64,000 nt of DNA from an uncultured beta proteobacterium (lineage in GTDB: Bacteria; Pseudomonadota; Gammaproteobacteria; Burkholderiales; Burkholderiaceae_C). The position numbers were made by a program, and so were the translations under genes. Position 1 is the stretch's first letter, and every line of letters begins with the position of its first letter. This document shows positions 39,680 through 46,774 of the stretch, piece after piece. The stretch covers positions 62,001-126,000 of the forward strand of contig CAIJRK010000047.1 of NCBI GenBank assembly GCA_903823025.1, read 5' to 3'. The notes under the pieces were generated by a model. It was not told the origin of the DNA and did not search any database. It was given only the letters and a program-made list of their open reading frames with translations.

Positions 39680-39727
39680 TGGTGGCCCGGGGCGGAATCG
39701 AACCACCGACACAAGGATTTTCAATCC
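39680..39727. repeat. Left attachment site (tRNA-Phe 3' remnant)
   Basis: 48 bases identical to 49307-49354. It contains the tRNA-Phe 3' end including CCA, T arm, variable loop and the 3' side of the anticodon stem. Because the intact tRNA is at the right end, this is the displaced original 3' end. Confidence 0.93.
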
Positions 39728-39854
39728 CCAAATAATACCATTTGCCTATGTTGATTGGTGTTGCTACAATCCATATAAATCAACGACTTACAGGCATTCC
39801 ACTGGACAAGTGAACAGCTTGGTATTCGTTGATATTCGCCTAAATAGGGCAAAA

Positions 39855-39876
39855 GTGGCTACATGGTGGCTACATG
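39855..39876. repeat. Tandem 11-bp repeats before the integrase
   Basis: Two head-to-tail copies of GTGGCTACATG (39855-39865, 39866-39876) lie just upstream of the integrase start. Related copies occur near the right end, so they are candidate integrase arm-type or Xis sites. Confidence 0.7.
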
Positions 39877-39889
39877 GAAAGGAAAAGCA

Positions 39890-41266
39890 ATGGCAAGACC
39901 AAAGAAAACCGACGCGCCAGAACTGAGCGAAGCGCAAGACCTGACCGCCGGGTTAATCGAGCGCCTGACCTGCCCGGCTGGCAAAACCCAAGTATTCCTA
40001 CGCGACACCAAAGCGCCCGGCCTGCGCGTGCGTGCCACCGCTGCCAGCACCAAAAACCCGAAAGGCTTAAAGGCGTTCGTTTATGAAGCCAAGTTGAACC
40101 GGCAAACCATCCGCCGCACCATCGGGGACGTGAGGGTATGGGACATTGAAGCCGCCCGCACCGAAGCCCGCCGTCTGGCCGTGGTGGTGCGAAGCGACAA
40201 GGACGACCCCCGCGAACTTGAGCGCCAGCAAGAAGCCGACAAAGCCGCCGTAATCGCCACTGCTGCCGTCAAGGTGCAAGCCGCCAAAGTTGCCGCCGTG
40301 ACCATGGGCGAAGTGTGGGCGGTGTACCTGGTTGAACGTAAACCGCATTGGAGCGCCCTTCACTACCGTGACCATGAAAAGATGGCGCACGCCGGTGGTG
40401 AGCAACGAAAGCGCATGGCCGGGGTGATGACGGTACCCGGGCCATTGGCTAATTTCATGACGCTGCGCCTATCGGACGTTGACGCAACCACGGTGCAAGC
40501 GTGGGCCGAAAAAGAAGGCAAAGCACGCCCGACCCGCGCCCGGCTGGCGCTGCGCATCTTGAAAGCGTTTCTACGCTGGGCCGCTGCTGAAACTGATTAC
40601 AAGGCGCTGGCTAATGCGACCGCTGCCAGTGGCAAGAAAACCCGCGAAATGGCAGGTACATCCAAGCCCAAGAACGACTACATCCAACGTGAACAGTTAT
40701 CGGCATGGTTTGCCAATGTCTGCCAGATTCAAAACCCGGTGATTGCCGCTTACCTGCAATGCCTGCTATTGACCGGGGCAAGGCGTGAGGAACTGGCAGA
40801 ACTCAAATGGGAAGATGTTAATTTTCAATGGCGTGGCCTGACCTTGAAGGACAAGATAGAGGACGTCCGCCCGGTGCCGCTCACGCCTTATGTGGCGCAC
40901 TTGCTGGCAACCCTGCCCAAGCGTAACGAATGGGTGTTTAGCAGTCCCACTAGCGCCAGTGGACGCCTGACAGAGCCAAGCATTGCGCACCGCAGAGCCT
41001 GCGCTGCTGCTGGCCTACAGGTGACACTGCACGGGCTACGCCGTTCGTTCGCTTCACTGTGCGAGTGGCTCGATATACCCGGCGGAATCAGCGCACAGAT
41101 TCAAGGCCACGCACCCCAAGGCGTGCGAGAACAAAACTACATCCGCCGCCCGCTCGACCTACTGCGCGTTCACCATGAAAAGATTGAGGCGTGGATTTTG
41201 GAACAAGCCGGTGTTGTGTTTGATGCCAAGGCCGCGCCCGGTGCGTTGCGTGTAGTGGCAGGATAG
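39890..41266 (+). CDS. int: Tyrosine-recombinase integrase of the element
   Basis: The product (458 aa) should catalyse site-specific integration and excision at tRNA-Phe. The N-terminal part (about 15-100) is an arm-binding domain of the DUF4102-like type; a SAM-like core-binding domain follows, and the catalytic domain begins near residue 250. Catalytic residues by position: Arg298 in LLTGARREELAELKW, His381 and Arg384 in LHGLRRSF, His407 in QIQGHAPQGV, and Tyr417 in REQNYIRRP. The ATG at 39890 has AAAGGAAAAGCA upstream and is preferred to the ATG at 39863, which lies inside the tandem repeats. Placing those repeats in the leader suggests self-regulation. Confidence 0.92.
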   Translation: MARPKKTDAPELSEAQDLTAGLIERLTCPAGKTQVFLRDTKAPGLRVRATAASTKNPKGLKAFVYEAKLNRQTIRRTIGDVRVWDIEAARTEARRLAVVVRSDKDDPRELERQQEADKAAVIATAAVKVQAAKVAAVTMGEVWAVYLVERKPHWSALHYRDHEKMAHAGGEQRKRMAGVMTVPGPLANFMTLRLSDVDATTVQAWAEKEGKARPTRARLALRILKAFLRWAAAETDYKALANATAASGKKTREMAGTSKPKNDYIQREQLSAWFANVCQIQNPVIAAYLQCLLLTGARREELAELKWEDVNFQWRGLTLKDKIEDVRPVPLTPYVAHLLATLPKRNEWVFSSPTSASGRLTEPSIAHRRACAAAGLQVTLHGLRRSFASLCEWLDIPGGISAQIQGHAPQGVREQNYIRRPLDLLRVHHEKIEAWILEQAGVVFDAKAAPGALRVVAG

Positions 41267-41285
41267 TACCGTTTAAGATACCATT

Positions 41286-41336
41286 ATGAAACCCGCATTT
41301 ACACCGACCGACTGGAAACAAAGAGGTAAACCATGA
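41286..41336 (+). CDS. Possible 16-codon leader peptide before the antidote gene
   Basis: An ATG at 41286 opens a 16-codon frame (MKPAFTPTDWKQRGKP) whose stop overlaps the antidote ATG as ATGA. It occupies the place where a toxin gene normally ends. It may be a remnant, a leader for coupling or chance. There is no strong ribosome-binding site. Confidence 0.25.
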   Translation: MKPAFTPTDWKQRGKP

Positions 41337-41632
41337 ACACACCCCGTGATGTGAGTTTTGATGATTACATGGTTCAGTCCATGAAAGACCCGACCCAAGC
41401 CGCCGCCTATATCGAGGCCGTAATTGAACTTGACGACCCCGCCGCGCTGCTGGTGGCGCTGCGACACGTAGCCAAGGCGCACGGCATGGCAGAGGTGGCC
41501 CGACGTGCCAACTTGGGCGACAAGACCCTATTCAAAGCCTTGAGCGCCAGCGGGAATCCAACGCTGGCCACGGTTCATAAAGTGCTTGCTGCCGTGGGCC
41601 TGCGCCTGAGCGTGACACCTGCGACGATGTAA
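41333..41632 (+). CDS. Addiction-module antidote protein, HI1420 type (no toxin partner seen)
   Basis: The product (99 aa) matches the HI1420-like HigA-related antidote family: FDDYMVQSMKDPTQAAAYIEAVIE at the start, then an HTH DNA-binding region LRHVAKAHGMAEVARRANLGDKTLFKALSASGNPTLATVHKVLAAVGLRL. In ordinary modules the RelE/HigB-like toxin gene lies directly upstream; here only the integrase and a 16-codon frame are found. It may have become a stand-alone repressor of the element. AGAGGTAAACC precedes the ATG. Confidence 0.8.
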   Translation: MNTPRDVSFDDYMVQSMKDPTQAAAYIEAVIELDDPAALLVALRHVAKAHGMAEVARRANLGDKTLFKALSASGNPTLATVHKVLAAVGLRLSVTPATM

Positions 41633-41639
41633 CAGTTTT

Positions 41640-41707
41640 GCCCCAGCCTAGCCCGCGACTAATTACCGCTGGCGAAAAGTCGGATTCTTTCACCGACAGG
41701 CCGGGGC
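41640..41707 (+). ncRNA. Candidate three-way-junction RNA / structured leader
   Basis: Three nested pairings fold 68 bases into a compact three-way junction. P1 is 41640-41649 with 41698-41707 (9 of 10 pairs). P2 is 41651-41657 with 41667-41673 (6 of 7 pairs). P3 is 41679-41683 with 41693-41697 (5 pairs). The single-stranded joins are A, GAAAA and none. It sits between the antidote gene and the following gene's ribosome-binding site. No known ribozyme core was recognised. Folding by eye only. Confidence 0.4.
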
Positions 41708-41739
41708 CTCTAATGAAAGGCACTTTGAAAGGGTGCGAT

Positions 41740-42549
41740 ATGGATTACAGAACCTATCAGAACTTGCGTGGCTACTGCTGGCAAGACTTGAGCCCGTACA
41801 TTGACACCAAGTCAAGTAATGACACGCTCGAAATCAAACGCTTTATTGTCGGAAACCGGGCCGATATTCAGCATGAACATGCGGCTGCAATGGGCCTGTT
41901 TCAGACCAGCGACTTGACACCACGAGAGCGAGCCGCTGCACACCTACTGGCTATGGTTTCAAACCATCGTGCAACTGCATGGTATCGAGAGCCGGTAACG
42001 CCCGATGGCAAGCCACCAGCCGAGCCGTTAGAGCCGTGGCAAGCCTCTGAACTATGGGCTCAAACCCGCCTTGCAGTTACAGAATATGCGGCATTTATAC
42101 CTGAGCGTGAGGCGCTGGCGCTGCTGGCGCTGGTGTCAGAGAAGAACACCGCGCCAGAACAGGAAGCCGCAACGCCCGTGCCCGTGGTGGATGTAGCCGA
42201 ATTGGTGGAGTACGACGAAGCCGTGCCGGTGAAGGGAGGGCTATTGACCAAAGAGATTGCCGTTATCTTCGATGGATTGAACGACTGGGATGCTAAACGC
42301 TGGCCTAAAAACTTAAGCGCCTCAAATTGGCTACGTCCCGCCCGTATTGCATTGGGTGGTGCGGGTGACGCATCTTCAGTGTGGAACCCGCTGACCCTGG
42401 CGCAATTGCTGCACGATAGAACAAGGGGAGCCAAGCCGAAGGAGAAGCTAATGCAAAGCTTAAAGTCTCGGTTCAGCCGATACCCCGCACTGGAGCCATG
42501 GCGTGACGACTTCAATGAATACTTCACCACGTTTTGCACGACTGATTAA
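41740..42549 (+). CDS. Element protein of unknown function (269 aa)
   Basis: I do not recognise a family. It begins MDYRTYQNLRGYCWQDLSPYID; the middle is Glu/Ala/Pro-rich (about 120-175) and looks like a flexible linker. The C-terminal 90 residues (LTKEIAVIFDGLNDWDAKRWPKNLSASNWLRPARIALG) form a helical domain that may bind DNA or a partner. The ATG at 41740 is preceded by GAAAGGGTGCGAT; ATG 41713 is an alternative start. It is the first gene after the possible structured RNA. Confidence 0.65.
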   Translation: MDYRTYQNLRGYCWQDLSPYIDTKSSNDTLEIKRFIVGNRADIQHEHAAAMGLFQTSDLTPRERAAAHLLAMVSNHRATAWYREPVTPDGKPPAEPLEPWQASELWAQTRLAVTEYAAFIPEREALALLALVSEKNTAPEQEAATPVPVVDVAELVEYDEAVPVKGGLLTKEIAVIFDGLNDWDAKRWPKNLSASNWLRPARIALGGAGDASSVWNPLTLAQLLHDRTRGAKPKEKLMQSLKSRFSRYPALEPWRDDFNEYFTTFCTTD

Positions 42550-42712
42550 CGCTGCCGAATATCCGGGGATTAATTCCGGGTTTTGATGCCTGAATTAATG
42601 TAACTTGTTGATTGAAATAGGTTTTCTAATTCCGGGGTGAGTCTGCGAAAAGTGCGGATATTTCCAATTCGTTCCATGCCCTGCCAATTGAGCAGCGGGG
42701 TTAAGGAAAAAC
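42550..42712. promoter_or_regulatory. Intergenic region with direct repeats before the AlpA-like gene
   Basis: TAATTCCGGG occurs at 42571-42580 and 42627-42636, and related sequences (ATCCGGGG at 42561-42568, GGATATTTCC near 42656) surround them. The gene after it is a probable DNA-binding excisionase, so these may be its operators. Confidence 0.4.
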
Positions 42713-42967
42713 ATGGAAACCGCAACACACGCAAGCATCCCAACGATGCAAGCCCCGCAACACTTCACGCCGCCATTCCCACCGCTGGCGCTGGTGACTA
42801 AGCCGAATCTCACGACAGGCGAAACTGCGTACTACTTGAATCGTGCCGCGCAAACTTTACGCGGTTGGGCCTGCCTTGAGAATGGCCCGATTCGCCCTAT
42901 TCGCATTGGTGGCCTGCTGGCCTGGAACACTGCAACCGTCAAGGCTTTGGCCGGGGTGACAGTTTGA
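42713..42967 (+). CDS. AlpA/Xis-like helix-turn-helix protein
   Basis: The product (84 aa) has an unstructured N-terminus and an excisionase/AlpA-type winged HTH in the second half: TGETAYYLNRAAQTLRGWACLENGPIRPIRIGGLLAWNTATVKALAG. In P4-like islands such proteins promote excision or switch on the integrase. TTAAGGAAAAAC lies before the ATG. It overlaps the next gene by 4 bases. Confidence 0.65.
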   Translation: METATHASIPTMQAPQHFTPPFPPLALVTKPNLTTGETAYYLNRAAQTLRGWACLENGPIRPIRIGGLLAWNTATVKALAGVTV

Positions 42968-43347
42968 ATATCCTCTACCAACATCCCGACGGCCATTCAA
43001 TCGACCTGGACGGCATTACGCTGACCATGACCGACTCGGACGACCAAACCGTATCTATTCCTATTGGCCCGCTTGGCGTGGTGGAGTTGGGCAATGCCTT
43101 GCTGGCGCTGGAAGACAAACAGGAAGAAAAACTCAAGGCAGAGCGGGCCGGGGCTGCTATTGGGGGCAATCTGCTTGATGCCCTGCTGGTTGCTGACAAC
43201 CAAGGCCAACGCGTTGCGCTTATCCAGTCTGCCATTCTCAACTTGGCAACAGTGAAACACCACGACCGTGCCGCCGCTGGCTTTGCAATGCTGCTGGTGA
43301 ACGTGCTTGAAATCGGCTTGCAACACGCGCCAAGAGGTGAGCAATGA
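42964..43347 (+). CDS. Element protein of unknown function (127 aa)
   Basis: The start is a TTG (42964) that overlaps the stop of the AlpA-like gene. The protein is acidic at the N-terminus (LDGITLTMTDSDDQTVSIPIGPLGVVELGNALLALED) and then helical with Ala and Leu; no membrane segment. Its stop overlaps the next start as ATGA. Function unknown. It is part of the chain of coupled genes that ends in the primase. Confidence 0.6.
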   Translation: MNILYQHPDGHSIDLDGITLTMTDSDDQTVSIPIGPLGVVELGNALLALEDKQEEKLKAERAGAAIGGNLLDALLVADNQGQRVALIQSAILNLATVKHHDRAAAGFAMLLVNVLEIGLQHAPRGEQ

Positions 43348-43457
43348 GCGCCCGCCTGGAAGCCGTGGCAATGGCGGTTCTGCACTTGCTGCCGTACATC
43401 TATTGCATTGGGCTGGGCATGGTGCTGCAACAACTTTTAGGAGGTTCCGCCTCATGA
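43344..43457 (+). CDS. Small hydrophobic protein (37 aa)
   Basis: This gene is very short but well supported. Its ATG (43344) has GAGGTGAGCA upstream and its start overlaps the previous stop, and its stop overlaps the next start (ATGA at 43454-43457). The next gene's strong ribosome-binding site TAGGAGGT lies within it. The peptide is MSARLEAVAMAVLHLLPY (residues 1-18) followed by a second hydrophobic half, so a single transmembrane segment is likely. It may be a membrane-acting peptide (holin- or toxin-like), but nothing proves it. Confidence 0.6.
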   Translation: MSARLEAVAMAVLHLLPYIYCIGLGMVLQQLLGGSAS

Positions 43458-43828
43458 GCAACCCCAAAAAAAAAGCCCCACGCGTTCAAGGCGAAGGGCT
43501 GGAAGGTTCAGAGCAAAAAGAACTTGGCAATTCTACCAAGACCGCCCGGTTCACTGGAACAGACAACCCCCGACACCTGCGTGCGATTCAAGCATTGATG
43601 ACCCGCCCTCTACCGCGTGAGCAACTCGACCGGGTAGCAGGTTGCAGTAATGGCCCTGAACTGGTTGCAGAGCTTCGCCGCCGTGGCCTTGAGTTGCTTT
43701 GCACCCGCACCAAAAAGAAAGACCGCGACCTGTTCGATTGCTTCCCCGGCGTTTATCACTTCACGCCGAAAGACCGCCGTAATATTTTCAAGTGGATTGC
43801 AACGCGCACCAAGAAAGCTGCCCAATGA
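43454..43828 (+). CDS. Winged-helix-like element protein (124 aa)
   Basis: The start ATG (43454) has AGGAGGTTCCGCCTC upstream. The N-terminus is Lys/Glu-rich and disordered; the body RHLRAIQALMTRPLPREQLDRVAGCSNGPELVAELRRRGLEL is a clear winged-helix pattern, followed by a wing near DLFDCFPGVYHFT. It is probably a DNA-binding protein of the element's replication control. It overlaps neighbours by ATGA on both sides. Confidence 0.65.
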   Translation: MSNPKKKAPRVQGEGLEGSEQKELGNSTKTARFTGTDNPRHLRAIQALMTRPLPREQLDRVAGCSNGPELVAELRRRGLELLCTRTKKKDRDLFDCFPGVYHFTPKDRRNIFKWIATRTKKAAQ

Positions 43829-44364
43829 AAGACCTCTCCACCTTGCGTTCTACCGCTGACCGCCGTAAAGGAATTGGTCACTGTGCTAAAGTCCTTTCAA
43901 CCCCGAAATGCGGGGCCGATGCACAAAACATCGTTAGTGGACACGGGGTATATACCGCCACCTCAAGTGCGGTTTTCTTATGCCAAAAATTTATGGTTTT
44001 GGGCGTGAGGGTGTTGCCTATCCGCAAGGACGGCTGCATGGCGTGTTCCATGTTTTGTCCACCTTCACGTCCATTCTTTGCGCCACAAAAGCGCATGGGA
44101 TGGTTTTTTCAGTCTCGACACGGAGCCGAAACCATGACCACATCCCCCCGCGCTACTCTGCGCATCCGCACCACGCCCAATACGACGCCTGTAGTCGTTC
44201 TCACCAACAGGACTTTGATTGAAAGCGCCTTGAACGATGCGCTTAACCTGGTTCGCAATGCCAACACCACGCAAGACATTCAGCGTGCCACGGGCAAAGC
44301 TATCAAGGCCGCAAGACTTCTCAAATGCGCCTGCGAAGCCATCAAGACCGGCGGTGGCAAATGA
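43825..44364 (+). CDS. Leader-embedded element protein (179 aa; internal start at 44134 gives 76 aa)
   Basis: An ATG at 43825 overlaps the previous stop (ATGA), and the frame stays open to 44364. A second start, ATG 44134, follows CGGAGCCGAAACC and yields a 76-aa protein MTTSPRATLRIRTT... that ends with the shared stop. The first 100 codons run through a region with three hairpins, including a terminator-like one at 43954-43976. From memory, similar leaders precede Icd-like/Ash genes in P4-type islands; I did not verify this. It is undecided whether the long or the short product is the real one. Confidence 0.45.
   Translation: MKDLSTLRSTADRRKGIGHCAKVLSTPKCGADAQNIVSGHGVYTATSSAVFLCQKFMVLGVRVLPIRKDGCMACSMFCPPSRPFFAPQKRMGWFFQSRHGAETMTTSPRATLRIRTTPNTTPVVVLTNRTLIESALNDALNLVRNANTTQDIQRATGKAIKAARLLKCACEAIKTGGGK
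43901..43976 (+). promoter_or_regulatory. Tandem hairpins with a terminator-like end in the replication operon
   Basis: HP1 is CCCCG (43901-43905) with CGGGG (43911-43915). HP2 is CGATG (43917-43921) with CATCG (43929-43933). HP3 is ACCGC (43954-43958) with GCGGT (43969-43973), with two further pairs closing the loop and TTTTCTT after it. The first strand of HP1 can instead pair with CGGGGT at 43944-43949, so alternative folds exist. This resembles the logic of a transcription attenuator. Confidence 0.5.
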
Positions 44365-44705
44365 TTACCGCCAACCAACGCCAAGATGCAATTGAGATTT
44401 ATCTCAAGAATATTGAACTGTCACTTAACGCAGTGCGGGTGCATCTTTCAGCCATGAAAAAAGGACGCGGCTCACCAAAAATAGTTGTTGGGCTGATTAA
44501 CCAAATCGGGTTCTCTGCTGCCCACGCAAAAGAGTTTGCACAAGAACTTTTAGATATGCCAAGGGCAACAGTTAAGCCCACGCTAGACGACGACAGGTTT
44601 CAAGCCGCCGGGCAAGATGCCACGCTGCAAAAACTAATCAAGCGTGTGTCGCAAAAGACGCCTATCCGCGCTGGTGCCAAGCGTAAGACCGGCGGTGCCA
44701 AATGA
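44361..44705 (+). CDS. Element protein of unknown function (114 aa)
   Basis: The ATG at 44361 overlaps the previous stop, and its stop overlaps the primase start (ATGA again). The sequence is helical with many Lys and Arg residues, pI clearly basic (ends IRAGAKRKTGGAK). It begins MITANQRQDAIEIYLKNIEL. No family recognised. By position it could be an accessory to the primase-helicase. Confidence 0.6.
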   Translation: MITANQRQDAIEIYLKNIELSLNAVRVHLSAMKKGRGSPKIVVGLINQIGFSAAHAKEFAQELLDMPRATVKPTLDDDRFQAAGQDATLQKLIKRVSQKTPIRAGAKRKTGGAK

Positions 44706-46666
44706 GTAACGACCTTGACCGCGCCGTTGACGCCCTGCATTTCTTAGACGCTGGCTGCTGCCGTGAGGACTGGCATCGCATTGGCCGTGCTGCCATTGCT
44801 GCCGGTTTATCGGTTGACGAACTCGACAATTGGAGCGCTACCGCTGGCAACTACAAAGGTTCACGCGACGTTCAAGCCGCCTTCAGAACTATCAAGCCCG
44901 AAGGTGGAACCCAAGCTGGAACTCTGTTCAAACTGGCAAAGGATGTGGGCTGGATAGAAGGCAACAAACCATCCGCACAATGCCACCGTCAAGCCCCTAA
45001 AAAGCCGGTAGAGCCGCCGCGCAAAGTTGCCCCCGGCATGGGTGCCACCGAGATATTCAACCGCTGCGAAGCCGCTACAAACTCACATCCTTATCTGGTG
45101 CAAAAAGGTGCCGCTGGCGTGCCGCTCGATAACCTGCGAGTCGTGCCAAAGGATGACAGTTTGCGCATTGCAGGGCAGAGCATGGCCGGATGTTTGGCGG
45201 TGCCAGCGTATGCCCATGATGGTGCTTTGCAGAGCCTGCAATTCATACCGCCGCCCGGTGCTGGCAAGAAGCTGAACCTACCCAGTGCGGGCATGGCCGG
45301 TGCGAGTTTTTCCATTGGGCCGAATGATGGCCCCGCCTACCTTTGCGAAGGCGTGAGTAGTGCATGGGCGGTTTGGCAAGCAACCGGACGCCGGGCCGTG
45401 GTTTGCTTTGGCTGGGGCAATGTCCGCCGGATTGCGGAGGCCATGCGTGAACGTGACCCCGGCATCAAACTGGTGTTGCTGCCCGATGTGGGCAAAGAAG
45501 AGGACGCAGCCAAGATAGCCCTTGATGTGCGTGCCGCCGTGGCTGCCATGCCCGCCGGTGAGGCAAACAACTTTGATGCCGGTGACTTGATGGCGCGTGA
45601 TGGTTTCGACGTGCTGGAAAAGTTGCTTGATGATGCAATAGAGCCGCCCAAGCCTGCCGCACGTTACAAGCTAATGAACAGTGCTGACCTTCACGCGCTG
45701 CCCCCGCTGGCATGGCGTGTTCGTGGCGTGCTGCCTGCCGTGGGTTTGGCCGGACTGTATGGCCCAAGTGCCAGCGGTAAATCCTTTTTGGCTCTCGATA
45801 TGGGTGCCGCTATTGCCGAAGGTTCTCGCTGGTTCAATCACCGCGTGGAGGCCGCGCCGGTGGTGTACTGCGCATTAGAGGGGGAAGCCGGGTTCAAGCT
45901 ACGCGCCCAAGCATGGGAAGCCCACTATGGCCGCACCCTGCCGGACGACCTTCACATGGTGCTGCAACCGTTCCAACTGACAGACCCGCGTGATGTTCTC
46001 GACCTTGCCCGCGTGGTGCCCAAGGGTGCGGTTTTGTTTATCGACACACTGAACCGGGCCGCGCCGACTGCTGACGAAAACTCAAGCAAGGATATGGGCG
46101 AAATTCTGACGGCTGCAAAGCGCCTGCAAACCCTGATTGACGGGCTGGTGGTGCTGGTTCATCACACGGGCAAAGACGCAACCAAAGGGCTACGCGGACA
46201 CAGTTCTCTCTTCGCAGCAATGGATGCCGCCGTAGAGGTTTCCCGTGATGGTGACGCCCGGACATGGAAGGTTGCCAAGGCGAAAGATGGAGAGGACGGC
46301 AACGCTCACCCTTTCCGATTGAAAGTTGAAACGCTGGGATGTGATGAATATGGCGACCCCATGACGTCATGCGTGGTTGTGACCGACACGAACGCCACCG
46401 ACATTCAGCGTGTCAAGGTGCCGCAAGGGGATAACCAAAGGCTTGTTTACGAGGGCATACGAGGTTTGTTCAAAGACGGTGCCACGGGCAAGACGGGAGC
46501 GCCACCGCTTCGCCCTTGCATTGAATTGGAAGCGGCTGTAGCGGCTGGCGCGAGTCGATTGACCTGCACCACGGATAAACGGACTTCACGCGCCAGACTG
46601 GCAATTACTGGACTGGTTGCGCGTGGCATTTTGGGCCTAAACGAGGGCTGGTTATGGACGGCATGA
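44702..46666 (+). CDS. Primase-helicase of the element (PriCT/Toprim-like and RepA-type ATPase)
   Basis: The product (654 aa) has an N-terminal PriCT_2-like helical domain (about 5-85, LDAGCCREDWHRIGRAAIAAGLSVDELDNW), a Toprim-like region (about 100-310, with LCEGVSSAWAVWQATGRRAVVCFGWGN and LLPDVGKEEDA) and a RecA-like ATPase (about 340-560). Walker A is GPSASGKS at 354-361 and Walker B is VLFIDTLNR; the later LVHHTGKDATKGLRGHSSL is typical of hexameric RepA/DnaB-type helicases. It should start replication of the excised element. It is the last gene of the coupled chain, preceded by an ATGA overlap. Confidence 0.85.
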   Translation: MSNDLDRAVDALHFLDAGCCREDWHRIGRAAIAAGLSVDELDNWSATAGNYKGSRDVQAAFRTIKPEGGTQAGTLFKLAKDVGWIEGNKPSAQCHRQAPKKPVEPPRKVAPGMGATEIFNRCEAATNSHPYLVQKGAAGVPLDNLRVVPKDDSLRIAGQSMAGCLAVPAYAHDGALQSLQFIPPPGAGKKLNLPSAGMAGASFSIGPNDGPAYLCEGVSSAWAVWQATGRRAVVCFGWGNVRRIAEAMRERDPGIKLVLLPDVGKEEDAAKIALDVRAAVAAMPAGEANNFDAGDLMARDGFDVLEKLLDDAIEPPKPAARYKLMNSADLHALPPLAWRVRGVLPAVGLAGLYGPSASGKSFLALDMGAAIAEGSRWFNHRVEAAPVVYCALEGEAGFKLRAQAWEAHYGRTLPDDLHMVLQPFQLTDPRDVLDLARVVPKGAVLFIDTLNRAAPTADENSSKDMGEILTAAKRLQTLIDGLVVLVHHTGKDATKGLRGHSSLFAAMDAAVEVSRDGDARTWKVAKAKDGEDGNAHPFRLKVETLGCDEYGDPMTSCVVVTDTNATDIQRVKVPQGDNQRLVYEGIRGLFKDGATGKTGAPPLRPCIELEAAVAAGASRLTCTTDKRTSRARLAITGLVARGILGLNEGWLWTA

Positions 46667-46671
46667 AACGC

Positions 46672-46745
46672 CATATTCCTCCATTAACGCCATTAATGGA
46701 GTTTTATAACGTCATATTCCTCCACTCCCCTTATAGGGAGGGGGG
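46672..46745. repeat. Hairpins and a 12-bp direct repeat after the primase gene
   Basis: CATATTCCTCCA occurs at 46672-46683 and 46713-46724. CTCCATTA (46679-46686) pairs with TAATGGAG (46694-46701), followed by TTTTAT, which looks like a weak terminator. CTCCC (46725-46729) pairs with GGGAG (46736-46740). Confidence 0.5.
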
Positions 46746-46774
46746 AGTTATGGCGACTTTATGGAGAGGCTGCA

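Noticed and set aside
39651-39926. Frame with GRNRTTDTRIFN peptide at the left end, and the similar one near 49143-49385
   Set aside because: Both are readings through tRNA-Phe sequence and the attachment sites, not genes.
41640-41707. Hammerhead ribozyme or integron attC site
   Set aside because: The fold has a GAAA-like join, but no CUGANGA core and no GTT core sites of attC are present.
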